Source: Pleurodeles waltl
Taxonomy: Eukaryota > Chordata > Amphibia > Caudata > Salamandridae
Direction of reading: 5' to 3'
Assembly: GCF_031143425.1 (NCBI RefSeq)
Contig: NC_090442.1
Location: 423,167,776-423,231,775 of the forward strand
DNA: 64,000 nucleotides
Under the pieces are notes generated by a model. The model saw nothing but the letters and a program-made list of their open reading frames with translations, ran no database searches and was not told the DNA's origin. Position numbers and translations under genes: made by a program. Each line of letters opens with the position of its first letter. The stretch's first letter is position 1. Positions 1 through 11,245 of this stretch are shown piece after piece.

Positions 1-324
1 TCACAGGAGGGATAGGAGTGGTGGGGTCTTGGGTTAGTTAAAAATACCTGTCTACTAGTAATTCCAATGATTTAATAGATCTCTTGGAGGCGGTATGATT
101 AAAAAGGGGGCTGCGGAAGTGGGGGATGTAATGTACCCGACTTCCTAGTCTACATGTTTCGGAACATTACCCGAGGCTCCTCTTCAGGACCAAGGTGGAC
201 TCCCTGGCGCCACTCCTAGTTTGATTACCTCTAATGAAGGCATAAATAATACATGCTCAGTGTTATGGTGCAATTCACCTAACTAATGTGGTGTCATAAG
301 ATGATACCTATCGTTTATGGTGTC
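1..324 (-). other. Probable 3' flank of Penelope-like element with hammerhead-like motif
   Basis: No gene is present. On the minus strand, positions 188-146 read CCTGAAGAGG, a hairpin-like stretch, then CCGAAACATG. This fits the CUGANGA...GAAA core of a hammerhead ribozyme, which Penelope-like elements are known to carry. With the LTR insertion removed, the motif lies about 1.2 kb downstream of the Penelope frame ending at 8435. Confidence 0.35.
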
Positions 325-2413
325 TGTTAGAAATGGGGTCCTTGGTTGACAGTCAGGTTACCCCCTGTTCAAGCAAAGACCCTCACTCTAGTCAGGGTAA
401 AAGAGAATCACCCTCAGCTAACCCCTGCTTACCCCCTTGGTAGCTTGGCAGAGCAGTAGGCTTAACCTCAGAGTGCTAGGCGTAAAGTATTTGTACCAAC
501 ACACACAGTAACTCAATGAAAACACTACAAAATGACACAACACAGGTTTAGAAAAATAGGAAATATTTATCTAAACAAAACAAGACCAAAACGACAAAAA
601 TCCACCATACACAAGTCAAGTTATTAATTAAAAATCAAAAAGAGTCTTTAAGTAGTTTTAAAAACACACTAGCGCTGCTAGAGTGAAAATGTACCTGGTG
701 TGCGTCAAAAATAACCCCGCACGGGCGGGCGTGTGTCGAAAATAACTCCGCACGGCGGTACTCGAGTCAAAAATCCAGCCGCACGATGAGTTGACGATCC
801 ACCCGCGCAGGTTGCGATCTCCCAGCCTCCGTCAGCGATGCTGCGCGTCGTTTCTCCTGCTCCGTGCGTCGATTCTTTGGTCGCGTTTCCTGCGAGCGTC
901 GTTTCTCAGCCGCGGAGCTGGCGGCGCGTCGTTTTTCAGCCGCCGATCGGATTCGCGTCGATCTTTTCCCCGCACGGCGCTCTGTGCGTGGATTTTCTTG
1001 TCTTTAGGCTGCCAGCTTCTCCTTTCAGGGTCCCAGGAACTGGATGGGCACCACAGGGCAGAGTAGGAGTCTCTCCAGAGGCTCCAGGTGCTGGCAGAGA
1101 GAAGTCTTTGCTGTCCCTGAGACTTCAAACAACAGGAGGCAAGCTCTAGATCAAGCCCTTGGAGATTTCTTCTCAAGATGGAAGGCACACAAAGTCCAGT
1201 CTTTGCCCTCTTACTCTGGCAGAAGCAGCACTGCAGGAAAGCTCCACAAAGCACAGTCACAGGCAGGGCAGCACTTCCTCCTCAGCTAACAGCTCTTCTC
1301 CAGGCAGAGGTTCCTCTTGATTCCAGAAGTGTTTCTAAAGTCTGTAGATTTGGGTGCCCTTCTTATACCCATTTTAGTCTTTGAAGTCACCTTTCTTCAA
1401 AGGGGACTCACACCTACTTGTGAAATCCTGCCTTGCCCAGGCAAGGCCTCAGACACACACCAGGGGGTTGGAGCCGGCATTGTTAGAGGCAGGCACAGTC
1501 CTTTCAGATGAGAGTGACCACTCCACCCCTCCCTCCTAGCAGAGATGGCTAATCAGGAAATGCAGGTTACACCCCAGCTCCCTTTGTGTCACTGTCTTGT
1601 GTGAGGTGAAAAACAACCCAACTGTCAAACTGACCCAGACAGGGAATCCACAAACAAGGCAGAGTCACAGAATGGTTTAAGCAAGAAAATGCTCACTTTC
1701 TAAAAGTGGCATTTTCAAACGCACAATCTTAAAATCAACTTTACTAAAAGATGTATTTTTAAATTGTGAGTTCAGGGACCCCAAACTCCACATGTCCATC
1801 TACTCTCTAGGGGAATCTACGCTTTAATCATATTTAAAGGTAGCCCCCATATTATCCTATGAGAGAGACAGTCCTTGCAACAGTGAAAAACGAATTTAGC
1901 AGTATTTCACTGTCAGGACATATAAACCACATTACTATATGTCCTACCTTATCCATACACTGCACCCTGCCCTTGGGGCTACCTAGGGCCTACCTTAGGG
2001 GTGCCTTACATGTAAGAAAAGGGAAGGTTTAGGCCTGGCAAGTGGGTACACTTGCCAAGTCGAATTTACAGTGTAAAAATACACACACAGACACTGCAGT
2101 GGCAGGTCTGAGACATGATTATAGAGCTACTTATGTGGGTGGTACAACCAGTGCTGCAGGCCCACTAGTAGCATTTGATTTACAGGCCCTGGCACCTCTA
2201 GTGCACCTTACTAGGGACTTACTAGTAAATCAAATATGCCATTCATGGATAAACCAATCACATACAATTTCACACAGAGAGCATATGCACTTTAGCACTG
2301 GTTAGCAGTGGGAAAGTCCTCAGAGTTCAAAAGCCAACAGCGACAGGTCAGAAAAAATAGGAGGCAGGAGGCAAAAAGACTGGGGATGACCCTGCATAAG
2401 CAAAAGTCCAACA
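325..2413 (-). repeat. 3' LTR (left copy) of the gag-only element
   Basis: A 2089-bp repeat that starts TGTTAGAAATGG and ends AGTCCAACA on the plus strand. It matches 5292-7381 throughout. It includes a GC-rich block near 690-980 with repeated GCGTCG words. Small ORFs inside it are chance readings. Confidence 0.95.
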
Positions 2414-2430
2414 CGACCCCCTACCAGCCT
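2414..2430 (-). other. Probable polypurine tract
   Basis: On the minus strand GGTAGGGGGTCG lies immediately before the 3' LTR start TGTTGGAC. Its place and purine content fit a plus-strand primer, although it is short and interrupted by T and C. Confidence 0.4.
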
Positions 2431-2584
2431 AAAGCCAGGGGAGAACAATCAATACCTTGATGTACTTCCCTGATTGGGGCGATAGAACAAGGACCCAGGC
2501 CCACAACAGCAGGGGCATGTTCCAGTTCTACGCCTTCCTGACTCCAGTTGGATCCCTCTGTCCATACTCTCAGGGCCCACTAAG

Positions 2585-3561
2585 CTAACCCAGGGGGAAC
2601 CCTTCTCCACATCTACAGACACCATCTGTGCAGCACCTAACTTTACTTTGCTCACAGATGAATTGCAATGGGCAGATAGTACCACCAGGGCCAACACAGT
2701 GGTGTTGCCCACTCCACTCCCGGGGTGTGACTCTCGTCCCCCCCCAGGGGCAACTCTGTCCACCAGGACAGCAAGCCACGGTGGCCCCGGACAACTGTCA
2801 GGGATGAGAGCCCGACCTCAGGCCTCTCCAACCACTGTGACTGCGGAGAGTGGGGGGCGGTAGCCCCAGGTGCCTGGCACCCTTTGACCACTCTCTCTTC
2901 CACCAGGTCAGGGATGACAACCTGACCCTGGTCCTCCCCTCTGGGGCTCTGTACCCTCCCTGCCGAAGCGGCACCCCCAGAGTCAAAAACTGTCAGGGTG
3001 CTTGTAGAAGCAGTCCTGCACAATTCTTCCACCAGTGCAGGGCTGTTAACCTGCAACTGGTCCGCCAAGCTGGGGTCTGTACCTTCAGGTTGGACCAGGG
3101 CCAGGGGTGAGGCTCTTTCTCCCCTGTCCCTACTCTCAGGGTTCTGCACCCCCCCCTCAGGGAGAGTACCCCTTGAAATCACACCAGGGGGGGGTGATTG
3201 GGCAAACCGCCCACCCCTTCAGGTCAGGGTTTACCCCCTGCACCTGATCCTCCAGTCCAGGGTCTGTACCCACAGACTGGACCACTGCCTGGCAACCCAG
3301 GACTTCCTGGGGGGCATACCTACCCCCCACCAGGTCAGAGTTTACCCTCTGAACCTGGTCATCCAACCCAGGGTCACCACCCTGCGGTTGAACCACTGCC
3401 TGGCACACCAGGACTTCCAGGGGGGGCACACTTACCCCCCTCAAGGGACACACTGTCCCCAAGGGCCACACAAGAGTCTGGTTGGCGCAGGTCTCCTGAC
3501 CTCTGCCCATCTGACAGAGTCTGGATTCCCCCCAACCCCGAAATGGTCTTACCAAGGTCAT
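2585..3561 (-). pseudogene. Frameshifted continuation of the gag-like reading frame
   Basis: Downstream of the 560-residue frame, two more minus-strand open stretches (3561-3157 and 3182-2652) lie in the other two frames and share its Val/Gly/Gln/Pro composition. The first contains an internal repeat of about 33 residues (CQAVVQPQGGDPGLDDQVQ, then CQAVVQSVGTDPGLEDQVQ). This suggests one longer ancestral protein broken by two frameshifts. No protease or polymerase motif is present. The function of this tail is unknown. Confidence 0.4.
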
Positions 3562-5056
3562 TCCTGGGGGACTCTGCTCTCAGAGCTGACCCCTGACCCT
3601 CCAGGTTCTCCACTGGGGTCCGCAACCCCCTCTCAACCCTCTGTCTGGACTTCTGCACCCCCTCACTAGGAGTGGTACTGCCAGACACCAGAACTGGTGG
3701 GACGCTGGCTACAGCCGCCCCCCCAAGTTCTCCTGACACTGTGGGGTCTCCCTCAACAGATGGCCCATTGGTACAGGCTAGGCTCCCCTCCTGGTGTTCC
3801 CTCATGGAACCCTCCAGGACCTGGGACCGGATCTCGGGCACCTTGGACCTCAGCCCATCCCCATTCCCTCTCCTCAGAGACTGGACATGGGGTCCCTCAC
3901 CCATCCCACTACACTGGGACCTACCTGGGACACTACAATCCTTCCCTACCTCACCTGGTTGGGAAATACCTAGACCACTCCTCTCAGGAGCACCCCCAAA
4001 TGCCACTTCAGACTCTCTGGTACTCACCAAGAGGTCTGCCTCCATTGTATGCTCCCTGGGGTCAGAGAACTCACACTCCACCTGGTGTTGGCGTAGCTCT
4101 GGAAAATAAGGACTAGACATATGCTCTCCAGCAATTACATCACTCAGCCCCTTACATGAATTAACCAAAGTACCCTTCACCCAACCATCCAGTGACCCTG
4201 CTTTGGAAAAGCACCCCACATCACCCTTCTGAGACTGGTGAGACAGTACCTGACTGTCCCTGACACTCAACCCACACTCTTCTGGGATGTCTTCACACTC
4301 CATAACCAGGACTTCTACCTGGGGGGAACCCCTCTCCCTGTCACTCTCACCTAGAGTCAGTAGAGTGTCCTTCCCACCAGTAGGAATATGACTCCCCATG
4401 CCAGTTCCCCAATCCACCTCAGGGACCCTGTGCATCACTAGAGCTACCTCATACCCCTGAACCTCCTGGTGTGTGTTAACTCCCTCCTTCAAGTAGGGCA
4501 CCACATCTCTGGGGATGTGCATTTCTTCAGCAGCACTAGATATAAAATTGTTGCTGCCACCATTCCAGCTGGATTCAGCCCTCATGATATCCAGCGGTTT
4601 CAATTTAAGCTTGTAAGCATAAATCATCCTTTGTATCTCGAAGTCCCTTTCCCACTTGTCATACTCCCTTTGCATCCTCAACTTTTCTGCCTCCAACCGG
4701 CGAACCCTTTCTGCCTGTCTGTCCTGCACATCTTTAGGAGTCAGACCCTTAGACGACACCCTGCTACCCCTCCTGGGGACCCTCCCCCCAGGCGTAACAG
4801 GTACCTCCACTACACCACTGTGTATCCTCTGCACTTCCCCACCCACATTCTCCTCCTCTGTGTGCCCTCCAGCCTTCTTGATTGTCACCCCGGCCCTCTG
4901 TGCCTTTTGCAGCTCCCCCTCCCTGGTGGAGCTCTTAGTGGGACAGTCAAGATCTTTAAGGAACTGTTTCAATTGAGCAACTGAGTACTCCTTCAGTTTC
5001 TCCATTTCAAACACAGCTCCAGCTGTTGCATCTCCAGATTGAGACATGATGGTCAC
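3374..5056 (-). CDS. Gag-like protein of the non-autonomous LTR element, 560 aa
   Basis: This long open frame occupies most of the element interior. Residues 18-40 form an amphipathic SAP-like segment (MEKLKEYSVAQLKQFLKDLD). Residues about 105-152 are a charged coiled coil (ERVRRLEAEKLRMQREYDKW). Residues 181-235 carry IPRDVVPYLKEG and MHRVPEVDWGTGMGSHIP, which follow the start of the retrotransposon Gag capsid region known in vertebrate LTR elements. The remaining ~330 residues are low-complexity, rich in Ser, Gly, Glu and Pro, with no CCHC zinc knuckle. The start at 5056 is preceded in frame by nothing better; ATGs at residues 4 and 18 are alternatives. The protein probably packages RNA, but without a pol gene the element depends on a relative. 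The C-terminal 60 residues overlap another frame and may result from a frameshift. Confidence 0.75.
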   Translation of the reverse strand: MTIMSQSGDATAGAVFEMEKLKEYSVAQLKQFLKDLDCPTKSSTREGELQKAQRAGVTIKKAGGHTEEENVGGEVQRIHSGVVEVPVTPGGRVPRRGSRVSSKGLTPKDVQDRQAERVRRLEAEKLRMQREYDKWERDFEIQRMIYAYKLKLKPLDIMRAESSWNGGSNNFISSAAEEMHIPRDVVPYLKEGVNTHQEVQGYEVALVMHRVPEVDWGTGMGSHIPTGGKDTLLTLGESDRERGSPQVEVLVMECEDIPEECGLSVRDSQVLSHQSQKGDVGCFSKAGSLDGWVKGTLVNSCKGLSDVIAGEHMSSPYFPELRQHQVECEFSDPREHTMEADLLVSTRESEVAFGGAPERSGLGISQPGEVGKDCSVPGRSQCSGMGEGPHVQSLRRGNGDGLRSKVPEIRSQVLEGSMREHQEGSLACTNGPSVEGDPTVSGELGGAAVASVPPVLVSGSTTPSEGVQKSRQRVERGLRTPVENLEGQGSALRAESPRNDLGKTISGLGGIQTLSDGQRSGDLRQPDSCVALGDSVSLEGGKCAPPGSPGVPGSGSTAGW

Positions 5057-5272
5057 AAGTGCAAAGTTCCAAAGGCAGAAAATAAGTTCCCAATGAAGTA
5101 AAAAGAATCAGTCAAGGGATCAGCAAAATCATGGAAGTAGAACAAAAAGGGGTCCTAAAGAGAAAAATCAAAAGATCACTAAACAAGTAGTATGTGGTCA
5201 CGTAGTGGTCTGAGATCAAAACAGTAGTGTACCCTTAATCACTGTATGTCAGGCACAAATACAAGTCCAAAT

Positions 5273-5290
5273 CCTGACCGCTGATCACCA
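5273..5290 (-). promoter_or_regulatory. Primer-binding site of the LTR retrotransposon
   Basis: On the minus strand the 5' LTR ends CTAACA. One base later TGGTGATCAGCGGTCAGG begins. TGG at the start is the usual complement of a tRNA 3' CCA. I could not assign the tRNA from memory. Confidence 0.6.
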
Positions 5291-5291
5291 A

Positions 5292-7381
5292 TGTTAGAAA
5301 TGGGGTCCTTGGTTGACAGTCAGGTTACCCCCTGTTCAAGCAAAGACCCTCACTCTAGTCAGGGTAAAAGAGAATCACCCTCAGCTAACCCCTGCTTACC
5401 CCCTTGGTAGCTTGGCAGAGCAGTAGGCTTAACCTCAGAGTGCTAGGCGTAAAGTATTTGTACCAACACACACAGTAACTCAATGAAAACACTACAAAAT
5501 GACACAACACAGGTTTAGAAAAATAGGAAATATTTATCTAAACAAAACAAGACCAAAACGACAAAAATCCACCATACACAAGTCAAGTTATTAATTAAAA
5601 ATCAAAAAGAGTCTTTAAGTAGTTTTAAAAACACACTAGCGCTGCTAGAGTGAAAATGTACCTTGTGTGCGTCAAAAATAACCCCGCACGGGCGGGCGTG
5701 CGTCGAAAATAACTCCGCACGGCGGTACTCGAGTCAAAAATCCAGCCGCACGATGAGTTGACGATCCAGCTGCGCAGGTTGCGATCTCCCAGCCTCCGTC
5801 AGCGATGCTGCGCGTCGTTTCTCCTGCTCCGTGCGTCGATTCTTCGGTCGCGTTTCCTGCGAGCGTCGTTTCTCAGCCGCGGAGCTGGCGGCGCGTCGTT
5901 TTTCAGCCGCCGATCGGATTCGCGTCGATCTTTTCCCCGCACGGCGCTCTGTGCGTGGATTTTCTTGTCTTTAGGCTGCCAGCTTCTCCTTTCAGGGTCC
6001 CAGGAACTGGATGGGCACCACAGGGCAGAGTAGGAGTCTCTCCAGAGGCTCCAGGTGCTTGCAGAGAGAAGTCTTTGCTGTCCCTGAGACTTCAAACAAC
6101 AGGAGGCAAGCTCTAGATCAAGCCCTTGGAGATTTCTTCTCAAGATGGAAGGCACACAAAGTCCAGTCTTTGCCCTCTTACTCTGGCAGATGCAGCACTG
6201 CAGGAAAGCTCCACAAAGCACAGTCACAGGCAGGGCAGCACTTCCTCCTCAGCTAACAGCTCTTCTCCAGGCAGAGGTTCCTCTTGATTCCAGAAGTGTT
6301 TCTAAAGTCTGTAGATTTGGGTGCCCTTCTTATACCCATTTTAGTCTTTGAAGTCACCTTTCTTCAAAGGGGACTCACACCTACTTGTGAAATCCTGCCT
6401 TGCCCAGGCAAGGCCTCAGACACACACCAGGGGGTTGGAGCCGGCATTGTTAGAGGCAGGCACAGTCCTTTCAGATGAGAGTGACCACTCCACCCCTCCC
6501 TCCTAGGAGAGATGGCTAATCAGGAAATGCAGGTTACACCCCAGCTCCCTTTGTGTCACTGTCTTGTGTGAGGTGAAAAACAACCCAACTGTCAAACTGA
6601 CCCAGACAGGGAATCCACAAACAAGGCAGAGTCACAGAATGGTTTAAGCAAGAAAATGCTCACTTTCTAAAAGTGGCATTTTCAAACGCACAATCTTAAA
6701 ATCAACTTTACTAAAAGATGTATTTTTAAATTGTGAGTTCAGGGACCCCAAACTCCACATGTCCATCTACTCTCTAGGGGAATCTACGCTTTAATCATAT
6801 TTAAAGGTAGCCCTCATATTATCCTATGAGAGAGACAGTCCTTGCAACAGTGAAAAACGAATTTAGCAGTATTTCACTGTCAGGACATATAAACCACATT
6901 ACTATATGTCTTACCTTATCCATACACTGCACCCTGCCCTTGGGGCTACCTAGGGCCTACCTTAGGGGTGCCTTACATGTAAGAAAAGGGAAGGTTTAGG
7001 CCTGGCAAGTGGGTACACTTGCCAAGTCGAATTTACAGTGTAAAAATACACACACAGACACTGCAGTGGCAGGTCTGAGACATGATTACAGGGCTACTTA
7101 TGTGGGTGGCACAACCAGTGCTGCAGGTCCACTAGTAGCATTTGATTTACAGGCCCTGGCACCTCTAGTGCACCTTACTAGGGACTTACTAGTAAATCAA
7201 ATATGCCAATCATGGATAAACCAATCACATACAATTTCACACAGAGAGCATATGCACTTTAGCACTGGTTAGCAGTGGGAAAGTCCTCAGAGTTCAAAAG
7301 CCAACAGCGACAGGTCAGAAAAAAATAGGAGGCAGGAGGCAAAAAGACTGGGGATGACCCTGCATAAGCAAAAGTCCAACA
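5292..7381 (-). repeat. 5' LTR (right copy) of the gag-only element
   Basis: A 2090-bp copy of the left LTR with one extra A near 7321-7327. The promoter of the element should lie in this copy, because gag is read away from it on the minus strand. Its outer end is followed directly by GTGTC, the target duplication. Confidence 0.95.
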
Positions 7382-7386
7382 GTGTC

Positions 7387-8434
7387 CATCATCGATACAT
7401 GTGGAAATACAAGAGAGGCATAGTTATCATAGCCCCCATTTGTAATGAGTCGCTATATATGTTGTTTGTGGGTGTGGTGCCACTTATTTGCAAACTGAAC
7501 CCCACTGGGGGGAAACAGCACTCATGAATATCAGGAATGATAGACCAAAGTACTCTCACAATCAACAATACAAGACATACTACATTTAAAACTTTAAAAA
7601 CATGTAAACACATGAAACACACCAAACAGCACTCACGGGGTGCATGCGTAACCTACTCGGTCATATTTGGACTCTCTTATCATAGCTTCTCCAGGAGGAG
7701 GGTGTGCCTGTAGTCACACTCTAAAGATTTGGCAAAGTTTTAGAATCTGTTCATCTTACCGTATCTGTAGCACGATGTAAACAATGTTCCAAAGGCACTT
7801 ACTTGCTCAAAGCGACACTGCTGCTCTGTACCTAATGCTCACCTCCCTGGGGTCTGAATCTTGAATGCTCACATGGGAGCCGAGTTTAAATATGCAGCAG
7901 CCCTTGCATCTCGGCATGCTAAAGCATGCAGCACTAGACCGCTATCCTCCCCAAGATGGTGGCCTCCCGTGGAACAAAAGGGAGTCCGCAAGGACCCTAA
8001 AAGTAGGTATCCTTTGTGGGTGCCTGTAATTGCACAGAGGTCATTGGGGCTTCATGGGCTTACAGAGGCAGAACTGGGGATTCCCTTATCATTTTGATAA
8101 TTATTTGGGAGTTTCTTTCTTTAGTTTAATGAAGGGTTACTTGTTCCCTTCTTACAGTGATGGTGATGTGTATGTGAGTGGCTAATACTTATCGATGAGG
8201 GGTTTGCTCTTTGTGACACTATGGAATGTAAAGGAATGAGATGGACATAGGACTTTTTGCGCTGCCTAGGTGTACCATTCATTTTAGGAGATGTTTATCT
8301 GACTAATGATTAATGTGATGTTAATACTTCGTCAGCTGGCTCCAAGGTATGTTCTCATTGAAGCCAATTTGGTGTGTACATAATTTATAGACCCATTGTT
8401 GTTCTTTTTCGAACAGTGTAAACTCACAATTAAT
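7387..8434. other. Non-coding stretch between LTR element and Penelope ORF
   Basis: No coding potential was recognised. It is probably the 3' untranslated region of the Penelope-like element whose minus-strand frame ends at 8435, continuing on the far side of the LTR insertion at 1-324. This assignment is inference. Confidence 0.3.
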
Positions 8435-9870
8435 CTATTTATGGTGTTCTAGGATAACCCACTGGTAATTCTTCGCTGTGTGTGCTTTATCTTTGAAATG
8501 AGTGGACATTTTAGTCGTAGCCTGTCCACATCTCAGGTTACTGCAGTGTTCGCAGATGACAGTCTTAACCTTGCGGGTGGTCATCCCCACATAATGTAGG
8601 TTGCATGGACAAGTGATCATGTATACTGCTTGCATTGGTGTTACAATTGAAGAAGTCTCTAATGTCCCAGGTTGTGCTGTCTTTAAAGGTTACCTGTTTA
8701 GTGACCTTTGTTAGATGGCACACCCTACAGTTCCCACATGGACAATGTCCATTGGGTAGTGGTAGGTAGTTGATATCATCAGGTTTACTACGAAGATGGC
8801 GTGGGCAGGTGTGTACAAGCATATCTCTAAGATTCTTTCCCCATTTATGTAAAAACATGGGTTTGGGAATATTTATTGAGCCACTATTGAGGATGCGCCA
8901 ATGTTTGTTGATGATCTTACTTACTTGATTGAAGGCTATGTTAAATGTTGTGATACATATCGGTCTTTCCGCCTTCTCTCTTTGGTGAGGCGTGTCCAGA
9001 AGGGTTTCTCTGTTGTTATTACGAGCTCGCTTCATGCCTCGGTTGATTATTCTTAGGGGGTATTTCCTAGCCTCCAGTTTAAATGCTGGGCTTGTTTTTT
9101 GTAATCTGATATCTCTGAGCAGTTCTTACTCAATCGGAGAAATTGTCCAAATGATAGGTTCTCTCTCGAATGGCGGGGGTAAGCACTATCAAACAGGAGT
9201 AAACAGTTTCTGGCTGTTTGGTAGACCCAATCTAAGTCAAAGATATCCTCCTCAATTATATGTAATGTGTCAGGATGAGGAAGACTCAACTATAGGCTTT
9301 CCACATCAAGTCCTATTAGTGTCTCATTTTCAGGATCTAAAAGTCTGACTTTCAAAAGACACAGTACATCCCTTGTATTTTTAAGGTAGATATCTGTGTT
9401 TTGGACTATGGGTCTTGAAAATGCATCTGCAAAACGGGTCAGAGATTCCAAAATAGAATTGATACCTGACACAATAGGTCTACCAGGAGGTGATTCAAGG
9501 CTTTTGTGAATTTTGGAGATAGTGTAGAAATAAGGAGGCACTGGAGTTTTATTATTTAGGAAATCTCCTTCTTTCTGGGAAAATCCAGTTGTGTGCTAAA
9601 GCTTGCACCACCATACTGTGGATCTTCGTCATGAACATGTGACTTCTCATGTCATGTGATGTGACAACTCTCAGTGTGCAGTTGTTCTTTTACGTGAGTT
9701 TGGCACCATCAGAACCTTGCAGGCGCTTTGCTTCTAGCTGGATGATGTTTGACTCATCACATTTTTTATATGGCACTCATCAATCGTGATCCTCCCCCTT
9801 TGCAGTGCTGTCAATAATTCACGTTGTTTTTGTAGAATTTAGTTAGGGATACCCTCACTGGATTCAAATT
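8435..9870 (-). pseudogene. Penelope-like retroelement RT plus GIY-YIG endonuclease, degraded
   Basis: Reading the minus strand from 9870 to 8435 gives Penelope protein pieces in family order, broken by stops and frameshifts. First comes RT text: VPPYFYTISKIHKSLESPPG, then RPIVSGINS and TLIGLDVESL. A linker follows (ENLSFGQFLRLSKNCS). Then come KHWRILNS, KNLRDMLVH and HCPCGNCRVC. Last is FFNCNT and a GIY-YIG domain (AVYMITCPCNLHYVGMTTRK, then ICEHCSN). RT and GIY-YIG nuclease together define Penelope-like elements, which copy RNA at nicked target sites. It is not functional as it stands. The first ~330 bp upstream of 9541 is only weakly supported. Confidence 0.85.
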
Positions 9871-11112
9871 GGGCCAGAGAGACGATGGTGAAAGGGTTAT
9901 AATCACCCGACGGCCTATTTATGTCATCAACATGTTTTGGCCAGATTTAAAAGCCTAAAAGGGCCAGGGATCTTTGTTATGATGTTAACTATCTCTTGCT
10001 AAATGCTTTTATAGAGGTGAATATTTTGGGACAAGAGAAAAAATAACGTGAATATGTTAGGACAGGCCACAAATAAAAGATGACTAGGGGAAAAGGTCAG
10101 AGGAGTACTACTCGCATTTATAAAGAGTTCTTTTGTTCAAATGTTTTCTGTGGGTGAAAAAACACATAAATAATATTTTGGTATGCTCTATGCACATAAT
10201 TTCTAGAGGAAGAAATTTTCAGGCAAAAACAGTGTATTTTGAGACAGCAAGGAGTAAAGCACAGTGCACGAAGGTGAAGGAACTAGTGTCACTTAATAAG
10301 TTAAGGAAATAGCCACATTCTTACCCTACGGTTGAGGGTATTTCTTTAAACACAGGGTTGAGGGGGGAGCCCGTCCCTGTAGTCACATAGAGATACCTTT
10401 ACACAGTCTGGTCTTATATCTTTTATGTAAGTAATAATAGGTAAGTCGGAGGATTTCTATTGGAGGATGGCATTAAATATCGCTAATCAGTCTAGAGGAA
10501 TAAGGTCTAAATTGCTGGTTTAGTTCGTCTCAGAGTATTAGGATGAAATTGGTAGATGAGAAGAACAAATAGTTAGATAGTCATTACGTGTTGTTCATGA
10601 TATTCATGGATGGCAGATGTGCTGTAAAAGCCTCGTATAAAGCAGAACTTACTTCGTCAAGGTACAAACTCCTCCGACATATGTACTGCAACCGCACTGG
10701 CGTCAGAAGCATTTTTTTGACAGAATCAATACAATTTAACTTTAAATTTAACATTAAATCTTCCAGCACATGAAGTCTTCTTGTTAGAGAGTTCACCACA
10801 GTATGAGAAGAATTTGCTGTTATTAAGGCTGCAGGGCTGCAGAAGATCGACTCTAAAGAGCATTTAACTATATATGTGGATGATATCCCTTCTTACCAAA
10901 TCGAAAAATATATAGTTACTCGGTCTTCACTTAGCATAACATATAAAGTAAATTTGTCCATGGGAGAATCTTTTCCATCTCTCAAAAACTGTAAAATCAA
11001 ACATGATCAGTCAACTGATCAAATCTTAATTGTCTGCCGTCAATCACTAATTTGCACTTGGACCATGGAGGCACCTGAAGAGTTGCAATTATGTCACCAT
11101 CTTGTAAATTGG
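9871..11112. other. Unassigned sequence
   Basis: AT-rich DNA with no recognisable repeat family. One minus-strand open stretch (10653-10816) ends at a good GTAAGT donor and is listed separately as a doubtful exon. Confidence 0.4.
10653..10816 (-). other. Possible isolated coding exon, unrecognised
   Basis: The frame is bounded by an AACAG acceptor-like end and a GAA|GTAAGT donor. It contains 54 stop-free codons including VVNSLTRRLHVLEDLMLNLK and SVKKMLLTPVRLQYICRRSL. The composition looks protein-like, but the polypyrimidine tract is weak and I do not recognise the protein. Open stretches this long occur by chance in the window. Confidence 0.15.
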
Positions 11113-11245
11113 GAGGAGCTGTGGCCTAGCGGATTGAGGTGTTACCTTCGGGACCTGGGGACCCATGTTTCAATCTTCACTTCTACACTAAGTCCACCAT
11201 TGCATGATTCTGGGCAGATCCCTTAATCACTCTGGGCCAAATGTA
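11113..11245 (+). repeat. tRNA-derived SINE
   Basis: A GTGGCCTAGCGG A-box-like stretch (11121-11132) is followed about 40 bp later by a B-box-like GTTTCAATCTT (11167-11177). After these comes TTCTGGGCAGATCCCTTAATCA, the MIR/CORE-like tail motif (CTGGGCAAGTCACTTAA in the consensus). The boundaries are approximate and the family name is not known to me. Confidence 0.6.

Larger units (their letters stand above)
325..7381 (-). mobile_element. Complete gag-only LTR retrotransposon
   Basis: A 7057-bp element has two near-identical LTRs (325-2413 and 5292-7381) in the TG...CA form. It is flanked by the exact 5-bp target duplication GTGTC at 320-324 and 7382-7386. The primer-binding site and gag lie on the minus strand, so the 5' LTR is the right-hand one. 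The 2878-bp interior has a gag frame but no protease, reverse transcriptase, RNase H or integrase, so the element must have been moved in trans. I counted about 15 substitutions and one 1-bp indel between the LTRs (about 0.7%), so insertion is recent by genomic standards. Gag resembles Ty3/Gypsy-type gag, but the superfamily is uncertain. It appears to have landed in an older Penelope-like element. Confidence 0.93.

Noticed and set aside
791..1289. Several plus- and minus-strand ORFs of 80-140 aa in the GC-rich part of both LTRs
   Set aside because: They overlap in all frames, are repeated only because the LTR is repeated, and encode Arg/Ser-rich text with no domain.
2998..4984. Plus-strand ORFs of 130-220 aa opposite the gag-like gene
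   Set aside because: They are antisense shadows of the gag frame, Pro/Thr/Ser-rich from reverse-complement codons.
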